Shown in pieces: positions 36,364 through 46,335 of a DNA stretch of 64,000 nt. Numbering within the stretch: the first letter of the stretch is position 1; every line of letters begins with the position of its first letter. Origin of the DNA: Hydrogenophaga palleronii NBRC 102513 (GTDB lineage Bacteria; Pseudomonadota; Gammaproteobacteria; Burkholderiales; Burkholderiaceae_C). A program made the translations under genes and the position numbers. Under the pieces are notes generated by a model, which worked only from the letters and a program-made list of their open reading frames with translations, was not told the origin of the DNA and did not search any database. The stretch spans positions 62,001 to 126,000 of the forward strand of contig NZ_BCTJ01000009.1 in assembly GCF_001571225.1 (NCBI RefSeq), given 5' to 3'.

Positions 36364-37317
36364 ATGATGAAGAAGCTGTTGCTCGCGCTGGGCGCGACCA
36401 TGACCCTCACCTCGGCCATGGCCTGGCCCACCAAACCTGTCACCATCGTCGTGCCTTTCCCGCCCGGCGGATCCACCGACCTGATCGCCCGCGCGCTGCA
36501 GCCCAAACTGCAGGAGAAGTTCGGCGGCACCTTCGTGGTGGACAACAAGCCCGGCGCCACCGGCACCATCGGCGCCACCCAGGTCGTGCGCTCTGCACCC
36601 GACGGCCACACCCTGTTCGTTTCCTCCCTCGGCCCGTTCGTGATCGCGCCCCACCTGTTCAAGGTGACCTACGACGCCGTCAAGGACTTCGACTACATCA
36701 GCGTTGCGGTGCAGGCGCCCAACGTGCTGGTGGTGCCCGCCGCCTCGCCGCACAAGAGCCTGGCCGACGTGCTGGCGTTCCAGAAAGCCAACCCGAACAA
36801 GATGACCTTCGCGTCGTCCGGCAACGGCAGCAGCGACCACCTGACGGCCGAACTCTTCTGGCAACAGACCAACACCTCGGGCGTGCACGTGCCCTACAAG
36901 GGCGGTGGCCCGGTGATGACCGACCTGCTGGGCAACCAGGTGGACTCGTCGTTCATGAACATCAACACCGCCATGCCGCAGATCACCGCGGGCAAGCTGC
37001 GCGCGCTCACCATTACCAGCGCACAACGTTCGCCCCTGCTGCCCGATGTGCCGACGCTGCAGGAACTCGGCGTGCAGCAGGCCAACGTGCAATCCTGGCA
37101 AGCCGTGGCCGGCCCCAAGGGCATGCCGGCAGACCTGAAGAACCAGCTGCAGGCCGCCATCAAGGACGCGCTGAACGACCCCGCCATCAAATCCAGGCTG
37201 CTGGAGCTGGGGTTTGAAGTCGTGGCCAACACGCCCGAGCAGTTCACGGCATTCCAGGCCGCCGAGTTCGCGCGCTGGAAGGCGCTGATCGAAAACCGCA
37301 AGATCAAGGTGGACTGA
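36364..37317 (+). CDS. Bug/TctC-family tripartite tricarboxylate transporter receptor
   Basis: The 317-aa periplasmic receptor has a signal peptide ending SAMA-WP near residue 20 and Bug hallmarks WPTKPVTIVVPFPPGGSTD, DNKPGATGTIGA, FASSGNGSSDHL and VPYKGGGPVMTD. Its place between the LacI regulator and gudD points to D-glucarate or galactarate as ligand. AGGAG lies before the ATG pair at 36364. An element copy follows directly after the stop codon. Confidence 0.92.
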   Translation: MMKKLLLALGATMTLTSAMAWPTKPVTIVVPFPPGGSTDLIARALQPKLQEKFGGTFVVDNKPGATGTIGATQVVRSAPDGHTLFVSSLGPFVIAPHLFKVTYDAVKDFDYISVAVQAPNVLVVPAASPHKSLADVLAFQKANPNKMTFASSGNGSSDHLTAELFWQQTNTSGVHVPYKGGGPVMTDLLGNQVDSSFMNINTAMPQITAGKLRALTITSAQRSPLLPDVPTLQELGVQQANVQSWQAVAGPKGMPADLKNQLQAAIKDALNDPAIKSRLLELGFEVVANTPEQFTAFQAAEFARWKALIENRKIKVD

Positions 37318-37398
37318 CCCCCGCCGCGCTGCGAGCGACCCCCTGGCAGGGGGCGACACCTGAGGACCGGCGGAGCCGGTTCCTCGGTGTCTCTGGAT
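37318..37398 (+). repeat. dispersed palindromic element, copy B
   Basis: This 81-bp copy starts on the base after the Bug stop codon with CCCCCGCCGCGCTGCGAGCG. It continues through CCCCCTGGCAGGGGG and CCGGCGGAGCCGGTTCC and ends CTCTGGAT. It lies between the Bug gene and gudD, so it would be transcribed with them. Confidence 0.8.
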
Positions 37399-37453
37399 GA
37401 CCTCCCTGCACGCCGACAACCTTCTCCCTGTTCCAACCTCTTCACGCTGCCTC

Positions 37454-38782
37454 ATGTCGTCCACTCCCCGCATCACCGAACTGCGCGTCGTCCCTGTCGC
37501 GGGGCGCGACAGCATGTTGCTCAACCTGAGCGGTGCGCACGCGCCGTTCTTCACGCGCAACATCCTCATCCTCACCGACAGCGCCGGGCGCACCGGTGTG
37601 GGCGAGGTGCCGGGGGGCGAGAAGATCCGGCAGACGCTGGACGATGCGCGTGAACTGGTGGTGGGCCGGTCCATCGGCGAGCACCAGTCCCTGCTGCGTG
37701 AACTGCAGACCCGCTTTGCCGACCGCGACGCGGGCGGGCGCGGCCTGCAGACCTTCGACCTGCGCACCACCATCCACGCCGTCACCGCAGTGGAATCGGC
37801 CCTGCTCGATCTGCTGGGCCAACACCTCGACGTGCCGGTTGCCGCCTTGCTGGGCGAAGGCCAGCAGCGCGAGTCGGTGGAGATGCTGGGTTACCTGTTC
37901 TTCGTCGGCGACAAGAAGAAGACGAACCTGCCTTACGCCAGCGAGCCCGGCGCCGACAACGCCTGGTTCCGCCTGCGGCACGAAGAAGCGATGACGCCCG
38001 AGTCCGTGGTGCGCCTGGCCGAGGCCGCGCGCGAGCGTTATGGCTTCAACGACTTCAAGCTCAAGGGCGGCGTGTTGCGCGGCGACGAAGAAGTGGACGC
38101 GGTGACCGCGTTGCACGAACGTTTCCCGGATGCGCGCGTCACGCTCGACCCCAATGGCGGCTGGCTGCTGAAGGACGCGATCCGCCTCGGCCAGCGCATG
38201 CGTGGCGTGGTGGCCTATGCCGAAGACCCCTGCGGCGCAGAAGACGGTTTCTCGGGCCGCGAGGTGATGGCCGAATTCCGCCGCGCCACCGGCCTGCCCA
38301 CGGCCACCAACATGGTCGCCACCGACTGGCGCCAGCTCACGCACGCGCTGTCGCTGCAGAGCGTGGACATTCCGCTGGCCGACCCGCACTTCTGGACCAT
38401 GGCCGGCAGCGTGCGCGTGGCGCAGACCTGCCGCGACTGGGGCCTGACCTGGGGCTCGCACTCCAACAACCACTTCGACATTTCGCTCGCCATGTTCACC
38501 CACGTCGGCGCGGCCGCACCGGGCAAGGTGACGGCCATCGACACCCACTGGATCTGGCAGGACGGCCAGCGCCTCACCAAAGAGCCGCTGCAGATCGTCG
38601 GCGGCCACGTGCAGGTGCCGAAGAAACCCGGCCTGGGGCTGGAGCTCGACATGGCCGAGCTGGAGAAGGCGCACCGGCTGTACCTCGAACACGGCCTGGG
38701 CGCGCGTGACGATGCGATGGCCATGCAGAGCCTGGTGCCGAACTGGCGCTTCGACCCGAAGCGCCCGGCGCTGGACCGCTGA
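37454..38782 (+). CDS. gudD: glucarate dehydratase
   Basis: GudD dehydrates D-glucarate (and L-idarate) to 5-keto-4-deoxy-glucarate. The 442-aa enolase-superfamily protein has the catalytic Lys motif FKLKGG, metal ligands in [16 protein letters not shown] and NMVATDW, and the His-Asn pair [11 protein letters not shown]. The ATG at 37454 is chosen because the protein then begins [14 protein letters not shown] as in the family; an in-frame ATG at 37397 overlaps the repeat-derived leader. garL follows after 37 bp. Confidence 0.93.
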   Translation: MSSTPRITELRVVPVAGRDSMLLNLSGAHAPFFTRNILILTDSAGRTGVGEVPGGEKIRQTLDDARELVVGRSIGEHQSLLRELQTRFADRDAGGRGLQTFDLRTTIHAVTAVESALLDLLGQHLDVPVAALLGEGQQRESVEMLGYLFFVGDKKKTNLPYASEPGADNAWFRLRHEEAMTPESVVRLAEAARERYGFNDFKLKGGVLRGDEEVDAVTALHERFPDARVTLDPNGGWLLKDAIRLGQRMRGVVAYAEDPCGAEDGFSGREVMAEFRRATGLPTATNMVATDWRQLTHALSLQSVDIPLADPHFWTMAGSVRVAQTCRDWGLTWGSHSNNHFDISLAMFTHVGAAAPGKVTAIDTHWIWQDGQRLTKEPLQIVGGHVQVPKKPGLGLELDMAELEKAHRLYLEHGLGARDDAMAMQSLVPNWRFDPKRPALDR

Positions 38783-38819
38783 ATTTTTTGCCACATTGAA
38801 TCAAGAAACAAGGACTGCG

Positions 38820-39608
38820 ATGAGACCCAACCGTCTGCGCGAAATCTGGGCCAAGGGAGGTGCGGTGGCCAATGGCTGGCTGGCCATTCCCAACAGCTTC
38901 TCGGCCGAGACCATGGCCCACCAGGGCTGGGACTCGTTGACCATCGACCTGCAACACGGCGTGGTCGATTACCAGACCATGGTGACCATGCTGCAGGCCA
39001 TCTCCACCACCGACACCGTGCCCGTGGTGCGTGTGCCCTGGCTGGAGCCCGGCATTCTCATGAAGACGCTCGACGCCGGTGCCTACGGTGTCATCTGCCC
39101 GATGGTGAACACGCGCGAAGACGCGCAGAAGCTGGTGGCCTACACCCACTACGCGCCGCGTGGCACACGCAGCTTCGGCCCGGTGCGCGCGCTGCTCTAC
39201 GGCGGCGCCGACTACCCCAAACACGCCAACGACACCATCGTCACCTTCGCCATGATCGAGACCGCGCAGGCGCTCGACAACCTCGAAGAGATCCTGTCGG
39301 TGCCCGGCCTGGACGCCATCTACATCGGGCCGTCCGACCTGTCGCTCGCGCTCGGCTGCAATCCCACCTTCGACGACCTCGACCCCAAGGCCGCACAGGC
39401 GGTGGAGCACATCCTGGCGCGCGCCAAGGCGCACGGCCTGGTGGCCGGCATCCACAACGGTTCGCCCGAGGCCGCGGCACGCCGCATCGCCATGGGTTTC
39501 CAGTTCGTCACCATCGGCTCCGACGCCCGCCTCATGGCCGCCGGTTCGCAGCAAGTACTCTCCACCCTGCGCGCCTCGCAAGCGCCGAAGGGCGTGAGCG
39601 GCTATTGA
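38820..39608 (+). CDS. garL: 5-keto-4-deoxy-D-glucarate aldolase (HpcH/HpaI family)
   Basis: The 262-aa aldolase should cleave 5-keto-4-deoxy-glucarate to pyruvate and tartronate semialdehyde. Key residues are seen in IDLQHGVVDY (catalytic His), VRVPWLEPG (Arg), AMIETAQAL (Glu) and YIGPSDLSLALG (Asp). AAGGA precedes the start. It follows gudD and precedes garR, giving the three successive steps. It is a paralogue of the aldolase at 7393-8178. The exact family member (GarL or another 2-keto-3-deoxy acid aldolase) is inferred from context. Confidence 0.88.
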   Translation: MRPNRLREIWAKGGAVANGWLAIPNSFSAETMAHQGWDSLTIDLQHGVVDYQTMVTMLQAISTTDTVPVVRVPWLEPGILMKTLDAGAYGVICPMVNTREDAQKLVAYTHYAPRGTRSFGPVRALLYGGADYPKHANDTIVTFAMIETAQALDNLEEILSVPGLDAIYIGPSDLSLALGCNPTFDDLDPKAAQAVEHILARAKAHGLVAGIHNGSPEAAARRIAMGFQFVTIGSDARLMAAGSQQVLSTLRASQAPKGVSGY

Positions 39609-39655
39609 TCCCCACAACCCCACCCAGCGCGGCGGGGTGTTCACAAAGGAAAAAC

Positions 39656-40540
39656 ATGAAGATCGGTTTCATCGGCCTCGGCATCATGGGCACGCCCATG
39701 GCACTGCACCTCGTCAACGCCGGCCACACGCTGTACGTGCACACCCGCAGCCAGGTGCCCGAAGCCATCCAGGCCGCCGGTGGTGTGCGCTGCGACAACG
39801 CCGCCGCCGTGGCCCGCGAGGCCGAGGTGGTCTTCACGATGGTTCCCGACACACCCGACGTCGAGGCCGTGCTGTTCGGCGAGAACGGCGTGGCGCAGGG
39901 CTTGAGCAAAGGCAAGGTGGTGGTCGACATGAGCTCGATCTCGCCCATGGCCACCAAAGCGTTTGCGAAGAAGATCAACGCACTCGGCTGCGACTACATC
40001 GACGCGCCGGTGTCCGGTGGTGAAGTCGGCGCCAAGGCCGCATCGCTCACCATCATGTGCGGCGGCGACGAGGCCGTGTTCGAACGCGTGCGCCCGCTGC
40101 TGGAACTGATGGGCAAGAACATCACCCTGGTCGGCGGCAACGGCGACGGCCAGACCACCAAGGTGGCCAACCAGATCATCGTGGCGCTTAACATCGCCGC
40201 CGTGAGCGAAGCCCTGGTGTTCGCCAGCAAGGCCGGCGCCGACCCGGCCAAGGTGCGCCAGGCATTGATGGGCGGCTTCGCCGCCAGCCGCATCCTGGAA
40301 GTGCACGGTGAACGCATGATCAAGCGCACCTTCAACCCGGGCTTCCGCATCAAGCTGCACCAGAAAGACCTGAACCTCGCGCTGCAAGGCGCGAAGGAAC
40401 TCGGCGTCGGCCTGCCGCAAACCGCCAACGCCGCGCAGCTCATGCAAGCCTGCGCCGCCAACGGCATGGGCGAGCTGGACCACTCGGCGCTGGTGAAGGC
40501 GCTGGAGTTGATGGCGAACCACGAGGTCGCGCAAGGCTGA
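39656..40540 (+). CDS. garR: tartronate semialdehyde reductase (2-hydroxy-3-oxopropionate reductase)
   Basis: GarR reduces tartronate semialdehyde to D-glycerate with NADH or NADPH. The 294-aa protein is a beta-hydroxyacid dehydrogenase with Rossmann motif GFIGLGIMG, substrate loop DAPVSGGEVGA, the catalytic Lys in GDGQTTKVANQ, and KDLNLAL near the C terminus. AAAGGA lies before the ATG. It completes the glucarate/galactarate route to glycerate; no glycerate kinase is in the window. It is distantly similar to the ltnD product. Confidence 0.93.
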   Translation: MKIGFIGLGIMGTPMALHLVNAGHTLYVHTRSQVPEAIQAAGGVRCDNAAAVAREAEVVFTMVPDTPDVEAVLFGENGVAQGLSKGKVVVDMSSISPMATKAFAKKINALGCDYIDAPVSGGEVGAKAASLTIMCGGDEAVFERVRPLLELMGKNITLVGGNGDGQTTKVANQIIVALNIAAVSEALVFASKAGADPAKVRQALMGGFAASRILEVHGERMIKRTFNPGFRIKLHQKDLNLALQGAKELGVGLPQTANAAQLMQACAANGMGELDHSALVKALELMANHEVAQG

Positions 40541-40680
40541 GCCTGCGGGCCGGTGATGCCGCCGGGTGTGCCATGGCGGAACACTCGGTGCTAGGGTAAT
40601 CCCCGGCTCCCGGTGCGGCAGGGCGTACGGCAGGATGGGCTGTCCCCCTCCATGCCCACAACCCATCTTTTCGCCCCGCC

Positions 40681-42411
40681 ATGCCCGCTGCTTCCGCCTC
40701 CGCCGACACCCTCCGTTTTTTGCAGGCCCGCGACCTGCTGCTGCAGACCCGCGAGGACCGCGCTGCCGCGGTGGAGGGTTTCCGCTGGCCGCGGCTTCGG
40801 CATTTCAACTGGGCGCTCGACCACTTTGACGCGCTGGCCGCAGGTCCGCAGGCCAATGACCCGGCGCTGTGGATCCTGGAGGCCGACGGCCGCGAGCAGC
40901 GCCTGAGCTTTGCCGAGCTCTCGACGCGCTCGGCGCAGGTTGCCAACTTCCTGCGCGCGCAGGGCGTGCGGCGCGGTGACCGCGTGCTGATGGTGCTGGG
41001 CAACGAATTCGCGCTGTGGGAAACCATGCTGGCCGCCATCAAGATCGGCGCGGTGCTGATCCCGGCCACCGCGCTGCTCACCGCCGACGACCTGCACGAC
41101 CGCATCACGCGCGGCGACGTGCGCCACGTGGTGGCGGGCACGGCCCAGGTGCCCAAGTTCGCGGCGTTGCAGGGCGGCTTCACGCGCATCTGCGTCGGCG
41201 CGCCGCAGCCGGGCTGGCTGGACTTCGAGCGCGCACGCGAGCAAGCGACGGTGTTCGAGCCCGAAGGCCAGACCCTGGCCACCGACCCGCTGCTGCTGTA
41301 CTTCACCTCCGGCACCACCGCGCTGCCCAAGCTGGTGCTGCACTCGCACCAGAGTTATCCGGTCGGCCACCTCTCCACCATGTACTGGCTCGGCCTGCGC
41401 CCGCGCGACGTGCACCTCAACATCTCGTCGCCGGGTTGGGCCAAACACGCCTGGAGCTGCTTCTTCGCGCCCTGGAACGCGGGCGCCTGCGTGTTCATCC
41501 ACAACACGCCGCGCTTCAACCCGCAGGAGCTGCTGACCACGCTGGCGCGCTGCGCCGTCACCAGCTTGTGCGCGCCGCCCACCGTGTGGCGCATGTTGAT
41601 CCAGGAAGACCTGGCGGCGTGGCGGCCGAAGCTGGCGCTGCGCGAAGTGATCGGCGCCGGTGAACCGCTCAACCCCGAAATCATCGAGCAGGTGCAAAAG
41701 GCCTGGGGCCTCACGCTGCGCGACGGCTACGGCCAGACCGAAACCACGGCGCAGATCGGCAACGCCCCCGGCCAGCCGCTCAAGGCCGGCTCCATGGGGC
41801 AACCGCTGCCGGGTTACCGCATCGTGTTGCTCGATGTCGATGGCCGCGAGGCCGACGAAGGCGAGGTCTGCATTGCGCTCGACGAGCGCCCGCTCGGCCT
41901 GATGGACGCCTACCTCGACAGCGCCGAGAAAACCGCCGATGTGATGCGCGACGGCCACTACCACACGGGCGACACTGCAGCGCGCGACGCCGACGGTTAC
42001 TACACCTTCGTCGGCCGCGCCGACGACGTGTTCAAGGCCTCGGACTACCGCATCAGCCCGTTTGAACTGGAGAGCGCGCTGATCGAACACGAGGCGGTGG
42101 TCGAGGTCGCGGTCGTGCCCTGCCCGGACCCGGTGCGCACGGCGGTGCCCAAGGCCTATCTCATCCTGGCGCCGGGCGCCACGCCAGGCCCCGCGCTGGC
42201 CGAAGCCATCCTGGCGTTCGGACGGCAGCAACTCGCGCCCTACAAGCGCGTGCGCCGCATCGAGTTCGTCGCCGAACTGCCCAAGACCATCTCCGGCAAG
42301 ATCCGCCGCGTGCAGTTGCGCAAGCAGGAAGTCGAGCGCCAACTGGCCGGCACGCGCGGTGAGGCCGAGTACCTGGAAGAAGACTTCCCGGCGTTGCGGC
42401 AGGCGGGCTGA
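40681..42411 (+). CDS. acyl-CoA synthetase (AMP-binding family)
   Basis: The 576-aa protein has all adenylate-forming motifs: YFTSGTTALPKLVLHSH (P-loop), DGYGQTETT, YHTGDTAARD, FVGRADDVFKASDYRISP, and the catalytic C-terminal Lys in PKTISGKIRR. It resembles the medium-chain/benzoate-type acyl-CoA synthetases that activate a carboxylate with ATP and CoA. The acid is not specified by context. It stands alone, convergent with hisC. Confidence 0.88.
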   Translation: MPAASASADTLRFLQARDLLLQTREDRAAAVEGFRWPRLRHFNWALDHFDALAAGPQANDPALWILEADGREQRLSFAELSTRSAQVANFLRAQGVRRGDRVLMVLGNEFALWETMLAAIKIGAVLIPATALLTADDLHDRITRGDVRHVVAGTAQVPKFAALQGGFTRICVGAPQPGWLDFERAREQATVFEPEGQTLATDPLLLYFTSGTTALPKLVLHSHQSYPVGHLSTMYWLGLRPRDVHLNISSPGWAKHAWSCFFAPWNAGACVFIHNTPRFNPQELLTTLARCAVTSLCAPPTVWRMLIQEDLAAWRPKLALREVIGAGEPLNPEIIEQVQKAWGLTLRDGYGQTETTAQIGNAPGQPLKAGSMGQPLPGYRIVLLDVDGREADEGEVCIALDERPLGLMDAYLDSAEKTADVMRDGHYHTGDTAARDADGYYTFVGRADDVFKASDYRISPFELESALIEHEAVVEVAVVPCPDPVRTAVPKAYLILAPGATPGPALAEAILAFGRQQLAPYKRVRRIEFVAELPKTISGKIRRVQLRKQEVERQLAGTRGEAEYLEEDFPALRQAG

Positions 42412-42427
42412 TCCGGCCTGGGTGCGG

Positions 42428-43516
42428 CTACGGCGTGAGCCCGGCCGCGCGCAGGAAGGTGTTGTTCTCGTCCACCGTGCCCACGGTCACGCGGATGCAG
42501 CCCTGCAGGCCGTGCAGGCGGTCTTGCCGGCGCACCAGCACACCGCCGGCCAGCAGCTGCGCGTGCGCGGCCGCGGCATCGGGCGTGCGCACCAGCAGGA
42601 AGTTGGCGTGTGAGGACAGCGGCACCCAGCTCGGGTGTTGCCGCAAGGCCTGGAACAGGCGCTCGCGCTCGCTCCGCGTCTGCGCCACGCGTTCGTGCAG
42701 GTAGTCGGCGTGTGCCAGCGCCACCTCGGCACTCACCGATTGCAGCAGCGACACGCCGAACGGCGGCACCAGCTTGCGCAGTTGCTGCGCCACGGCGTCC
42801 GAGGTCAGTGCGTAACCCAGGCGCAGGCCGGCCAGGCCCCAGGCCTTGGAGAAGGTGCGCAGCAGCACCACGTGCGGGTGGCGGCGCGCCAGCGCGCGCG
42901 CGTCTTCACCACCGATGAAGTGATGATAGGCCTCGTCGACCACCAACAGCCAGCCGTTGCGGCTGGCGGTGGCCAGGCGTTCGAGTTCGTCCAGTGCGCA
43001 CAGCGAACCGGTGGGGGCATGTGGGCGCGGCAGGTAGATCACGCCTTGTGGCTGCTGTGTCTCGGTGTCGGGGCTCTGCTCGTCGAGTGCGGCGATCAGG
43101 GCGTCGAAGTCCATCGACTGGTCGGCCGCGCGCAGCGGCACCTCGGTGAGCCGGGCGCCGAGCAGCTGCGCGTCCAGCCCGTAGAGCGCGAAGTTGGGCG
43201 TGACCGTGAGCACGCGGCCACCGCCCAGTGCACTGAGCTGGATCAGCAATGAGATCAGCACATTGCTGCCGGTGGTGATCACCGTGCCCGCCGGTGACCA
43301 GCCTTCGAAGCGCGCCAGCGCCTCGCTCAGGCTTTCGGCGTTGAGGTCGGTGTAACGGTGCCAGGGCAACTGGCGCAGGCGCTCCAGCGCGAGTGCCTTG
43401 AGCGCGTCGGGGAAGTCGGCGAAGGACTCGTTCTGGTCGAGCTTGACCGGGGCCGAGATGGGGGCGAAGGGGTAGTCGGGGCTGGCCAGCACGGCCGGGC
43501 GAATGGGCAGGGACAT
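42428..43516 (-). CDS. hisC: histidinol-phosphate aminotransferase-like PLP enzyme
   Basis: The 362-aa class I/II aminotransferase has the substrate loop LDQNES, an RPHAPTGSL segment, the Asp/Tyr pair in VVDEAYHHF and the PLP-binding Lys in TFSKAWGLAGLRLGY. HisC moves an amino group between glutamate and imidazole-acetol phosphate in histidine synthesis. No other his gene is near, so it may be a second HisC acting on other substrates, such as an aromatic amino acid. Confidence 0.8.
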   Translation of the reverse strand: MSLPIRPAVLASPDYPFAPISAPVKLDQNESFADFPDALKALALERLRQLPWHRYTDLNAESLSEALARFEGWSPAGTVITTGSNVLISLLIQLSALGGGRVLTVTPNFALYGLDAQLLGARLTEVPLRAADQSMDFDALIAALDEQSPDTETQQPQGVIYLPRPHAPTGSLCALDELERLATASRNGWLLVVDEAYHHFIGGEDARALARRHPHVVLLRTFSKAWGLAGLRLGYALTSDAVAQQLRKLVPPFGVSLLQSVSAEVALAHADYLHERVAQTRSERERLFQALRQHPSWVPLSSHANFLLVRTPDAAAAHAQLLAGGVLVRRQDRLHGLQGCIRVTVGTVDENNTFLRAAGLTP

Positions 43517-43547
43517 GCGGGCATTGTCCCGCCAAACGCGCAGGGGC

Positions 43548-44477
43548 TCAGGACGGGCTGCCCTTGCCCTTTGCCGTGCGGGTGTTCACCGGGGCGGCGG
43601 CGTCGGCCTGGTCGGACACGGTCACCACGTCGGGTGCGGGCGGTGCGGCCACCACCTCCTGTTCAGCCACCGCCTCGCGCGCTTCGGTCAGCGTGAGCAG
43701 GATGTCGGCGTACCAGGCGCAGTTCAGGCCGAGCGATTCGTCCAGCACCAGGTCGCGGTTGCCCATGTCCATGCGCGCCGAGTGCACACCGAGCAGCTTC
43801 CAGGGCAGGATGGCCGAGCCGTCGGTGGGCGCGCCGAGGTCGCGCATCACCACCGCCGCGCCGCTGGTGCCGCGGTGGGTGCGGGCGTCGGTGAGGAAAT
43901 AACCGTGGCCCTGAAAACGGATGCCGTAGGGCGAGGCCACCACCGCCTGGCGCAGCACCGGCAGGTGGTGCAGGCCGTCGTGGAAGCCGAGCGGAAAACC
44001 CACCACCAGCAGCGACTGGCCGGGCACCACTTCGTTGAAGGCGGTCTGCAGGTGGTCGGGCGTGAAGGCGCGGATGACGGTGGCCTCGGGCAGGGCGCTG
44101 CGGTCGATCTCGACCACCGCGACGTCGATGTCACCACCGCTGTCCAGGCCCTGGCGCCACACCGCCTGGCCGTCGTCGTACAGCGGGATCGAGAAGCCGG
44201 TGGAGCGCGTGAGGTTGGTGCCGTCGATGTGCAGTTCGATCTCCAGCCGGTCGGGGAAATGCTGCGATACATCGTCGATCACCACGTGCCGGCTGGTCAC
44301 CAGGTACAGGCGGCCTTCGCGCTCGAAGAAAAAGCCGCTGGCGTTGGTCAGGGGTTGCAGGCCGTGAAAGGTGGAGACGCGGGGTGTCGAGAGGAACAGC
44401 GGGTCCACGGGGGCGTCGATGTGGGCTGCGGGCACGGCGGTTTGCGGGTCTTCGGGGACAAAGGGTGGCCTGGTCAT
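43548..44477 (-). CDS. trypsin-like serine peptidase domain protein
   Basis: The 309-aa protein has a chymotrypsin-fold triad: His in LVTSRHVV, Asp in GGDIDVAVVEI, and Ser in HRGTSGAAVV. There is no signal peptide or PDZ domain, so it is probably cytoplasmic. The C-terminal 50 residues are low-complexity Ala/Pro/Val. It lies 31 bp downstream of nothing related; hisC is next in the same direction. Confidence 0.75.
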   Translation of the reverse strand: MTRPPFVPEDPQTAVPAAHIDAPVDPLFLSTPRVSTFHGLQPLTNASGFFFEREGRLYLVTSRHVVIDDVSQHFPDRLEIELHIDGTNLTRSTGFSIPLYDDGQAVWRQGLDSGGDIDVAVVEIDRSALPEATVIRAFTPDHLQTAFNEVVPGQSLLVVGFPLGFHDGLHHLPVLRQAVVASPYGIRFQGHGYFLTDARTHRGTSGAAVVMRDLGAPTDGSAILPWKLLGVHSARMDMGNRDLVLDESLGLNCAWYADILLTLTEAREAVAEQEVVAAPPAPDVVTVSDQADAAAPVNTRTAKGKGSPS

Positions 44478-44623
44478 GTGGGGAGTGTCGCACCCTTGCT
44501 GGCCGCACGGGCAAGCCCGTTCCGCCTGGGGGTTTGTGGTGATGGTCGGTGTGTGTATGTGGCGGTCAGGCTAATGCGCAGGCCGTGCGCAGGTCTGTGC
44601 GTCATCACACGCTCTTGCACGGA

Positions 44624-45652
44624 TCAGGCCGGTGGTGGCAGGCGGAACTGCTTCTCGATGAAGGCCCATGCCATGCGTGTGGCGTCGGGCCCGTTGGCGT
44701 CGCTGAAGGCCTGGCTGGCCGCGCCGCCGCTCCAGGCGTGGCCCAGGCGCGAGACGTCCACCAGCGAAGCCACCACGCGCGCGCGCTGTTTGAAATCGGT
44801 CACGGCCATGGGGTGGCGCTGGCCGCGCCGCAGCACGCGTGGCGCCATTGGTTTGGCGCCTGCGTGTTCGGCCCACAGCAGGGCGGCGGCGGTGCCGTTG
44901 CGCGGTGACACCACGCCGTCGTCCGCACCCTGGATCACCAGCAGCGGTGGCCAGCGCACGGTGGATGGCCCGGCGCTGGCGGTGCCCGGTGCCGGCAGGC
45001 GCTGGCCACGCATGGCGGCCAAAGCCGTGGCGGTGGATTCGGCCGCGCCGGGCGCCACGCCCGAATGCATCACCACCGCGCGGAAGCGTGCCGGGTGGCG
45101 CGTGGCCAGCAGGGCCGCCATGCTGGCACCGGCCGACAGGCCGGCGATGGCGATGCGCGCCGGGTCCACCGGCTGCAGCAGGCAGACTTGGTCGATGGCC
45201 AGCATCAACAAGGCCATCTCGCTCTGCGCGCGGCCGTTGCGCAGCGCATACCAGTTCCAGCAGCGTTGCGGATGGGCCAGCCGGTCCTGCTCGGGGTAGA
45301 GCACCATGAAACGTTCGCGCCGCGCCAGCGTGTTCATGCGGGTGCTGGCGGCAAAACCTGCCGCGTCCTGGCCGCAGCCGTGCAGCATCACCAGCAGCGG
45401 CAGTCGTTCACCGGGCAGCAGATCGGGCGGGCGGTAAAGGCGGTAGCGGCGCGCGCCACCTGGGCCCATGGCCAGGCCGGGCTGCCAGTCGCCCGCGCCG
45501 GCCGCTGGCGCCTTGCGCGGCGCCGGGGTGGCCGCGCGCACCGGCTTCTTCTTGGGCGCTGCACGCGGCGGTGTGAGTGCGGCGCGCGTCACGGCGCGCA
45601 GGCTGCGGTTGAAGGCGCGTACCCAACTGGCGCTGCCGCGGCGGCGGCTCAT
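44624..45652 (-). CDS. PHB depolymerase-family esterase
   Basis: The 342-aa protein belongs to the LpqC/PHB-depolymerase esterase family. It has the oxyanion region MLHGCGQDAAGFA, the lipase box GLSAGASMA (Ser), GADDGVV (Asp) and RLGHAWSGG (His). The N-terminal 60 residues are basic and rich in Ala/Pro without a clear signal peptide. Substrates could be short polyhydroxyalkanoates or acetylated sugars. The start at 45652 is the first Met of the conserved MSRRRGS leader. Confidence 0.8.
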   Translation of the reverse strand: MSRRRGSASWVRAFNRSLRAVTRAALTPPRAAPKKKPVRAATPAPRKAPAAGAGDWQPGLAMGPGGARRYRLYRPPDLLPGERLPLLVMLHGCGQDAAGFAASTRMNTLARRERFMVLYPEQDRLAHPQRCWNWYALRNGRAQSEMALLMLAIDQVCLLQPVDPARIAIAGLSAGASMAALLATRHPARFRAVVMHSGVAPGAAESTATALAAMRGQRLPAPGTASAGPSTVRWPPLLVIQGADDGVVSPRNGTAAALLWAEHAGAKPMAPRVLRRGQRHPMAVTDFKQRARVVASLVDVSRLGHAWSGGAASQAFSDANGPDATRMAWAFIEKQFRLPPPA

Positions 45653-45906
45653 GCGCCGGCGCGCCGGGTGCGTGGAGCGGCGGTGGACCGGGTGGGGCAG
45701 GAGAGCAGGCGGTGGCAGCGTCGCATGGGCGTTCCGTTCATGGAGCAGGGGTGTGGAACCCAGTGTGCCGCAGGCTTGTGTAACCCTGTGTGTGCGCTCC
45801 CCGGGGCACGCGGTGTTGTGTGCGCTGTCGAACCGACACAGGTGCGCCGTGCGCCCGACAGTGAACGCAGGGCACCAGGTCGGTGCCCCTGACAAGGAGA
45901 AGTCCC

Positions 45907-46335
45907 ATGCGCAAGCCGCACCCCCTTTACCGTCCGGTGTTTGCCGCCGCAGTGGCCTTGGCCATGACCACCCTGGTCGCCTGCAACCGGGCCGAAACCC
46001 CGATGGAAGCCCCTGCGGCTCCGCCCCCGAACTCGGCCCCGGCCGAAGCACCGCCGGTGATGCCCACACCGCCGAGCGCCAGCACCGAGTCCGCCGCACC
46101 GTCCACCACCATGGGCGAGAAGATCGACGACACCGTGATCACCACCAAGGTGAAAACCGCCCTGCTGGCCGACGAAGCCGTCAAGGGAGCCGATATCTCT
46201 GTCACCACGGTGGCGGGTGAAGTGCAGCTCTCGGGCGCCGTCGCCAGTCAGGCGCAGATCGACCGCGCAGTGGAGGTGGCCAAGGGTGTGGAAGGCGTCC
46301 TTCGGGTACAGAACGGCGTCACCCTCAAGCCGTGA
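45907..46335 (+). CDS. BON-domain lipoprotein
   Basis: The 142-aa precursor has a lipobox TTLVAC at about residues 22-27 and a Pro/Ala-rich spacer of about 40 residues. One BON domain follows (DDTVITTKVKTALLADEAV ... GEVQLSGAVASQAQIDRAVEVA), a phospholipid-binding module of OsmY/DolP-like periplasmic proteins. AAGGAG lies nine bases upstream of the ATG. A role in envelope stress is typical of the family. Confidence 0.85.
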   Translation: MRKPHPLYRPVFAAAVALAMTTLVACNRAETPMEAPAAPPPNSAPAEAPPVMPTPPSASTESAAPSTTMGEKIDDTVITTKVKTALLADEAVKGADISVTTVAGEVQLSGAVASQAQIDRAVEVAKGVEGVLRVQNGVTLKP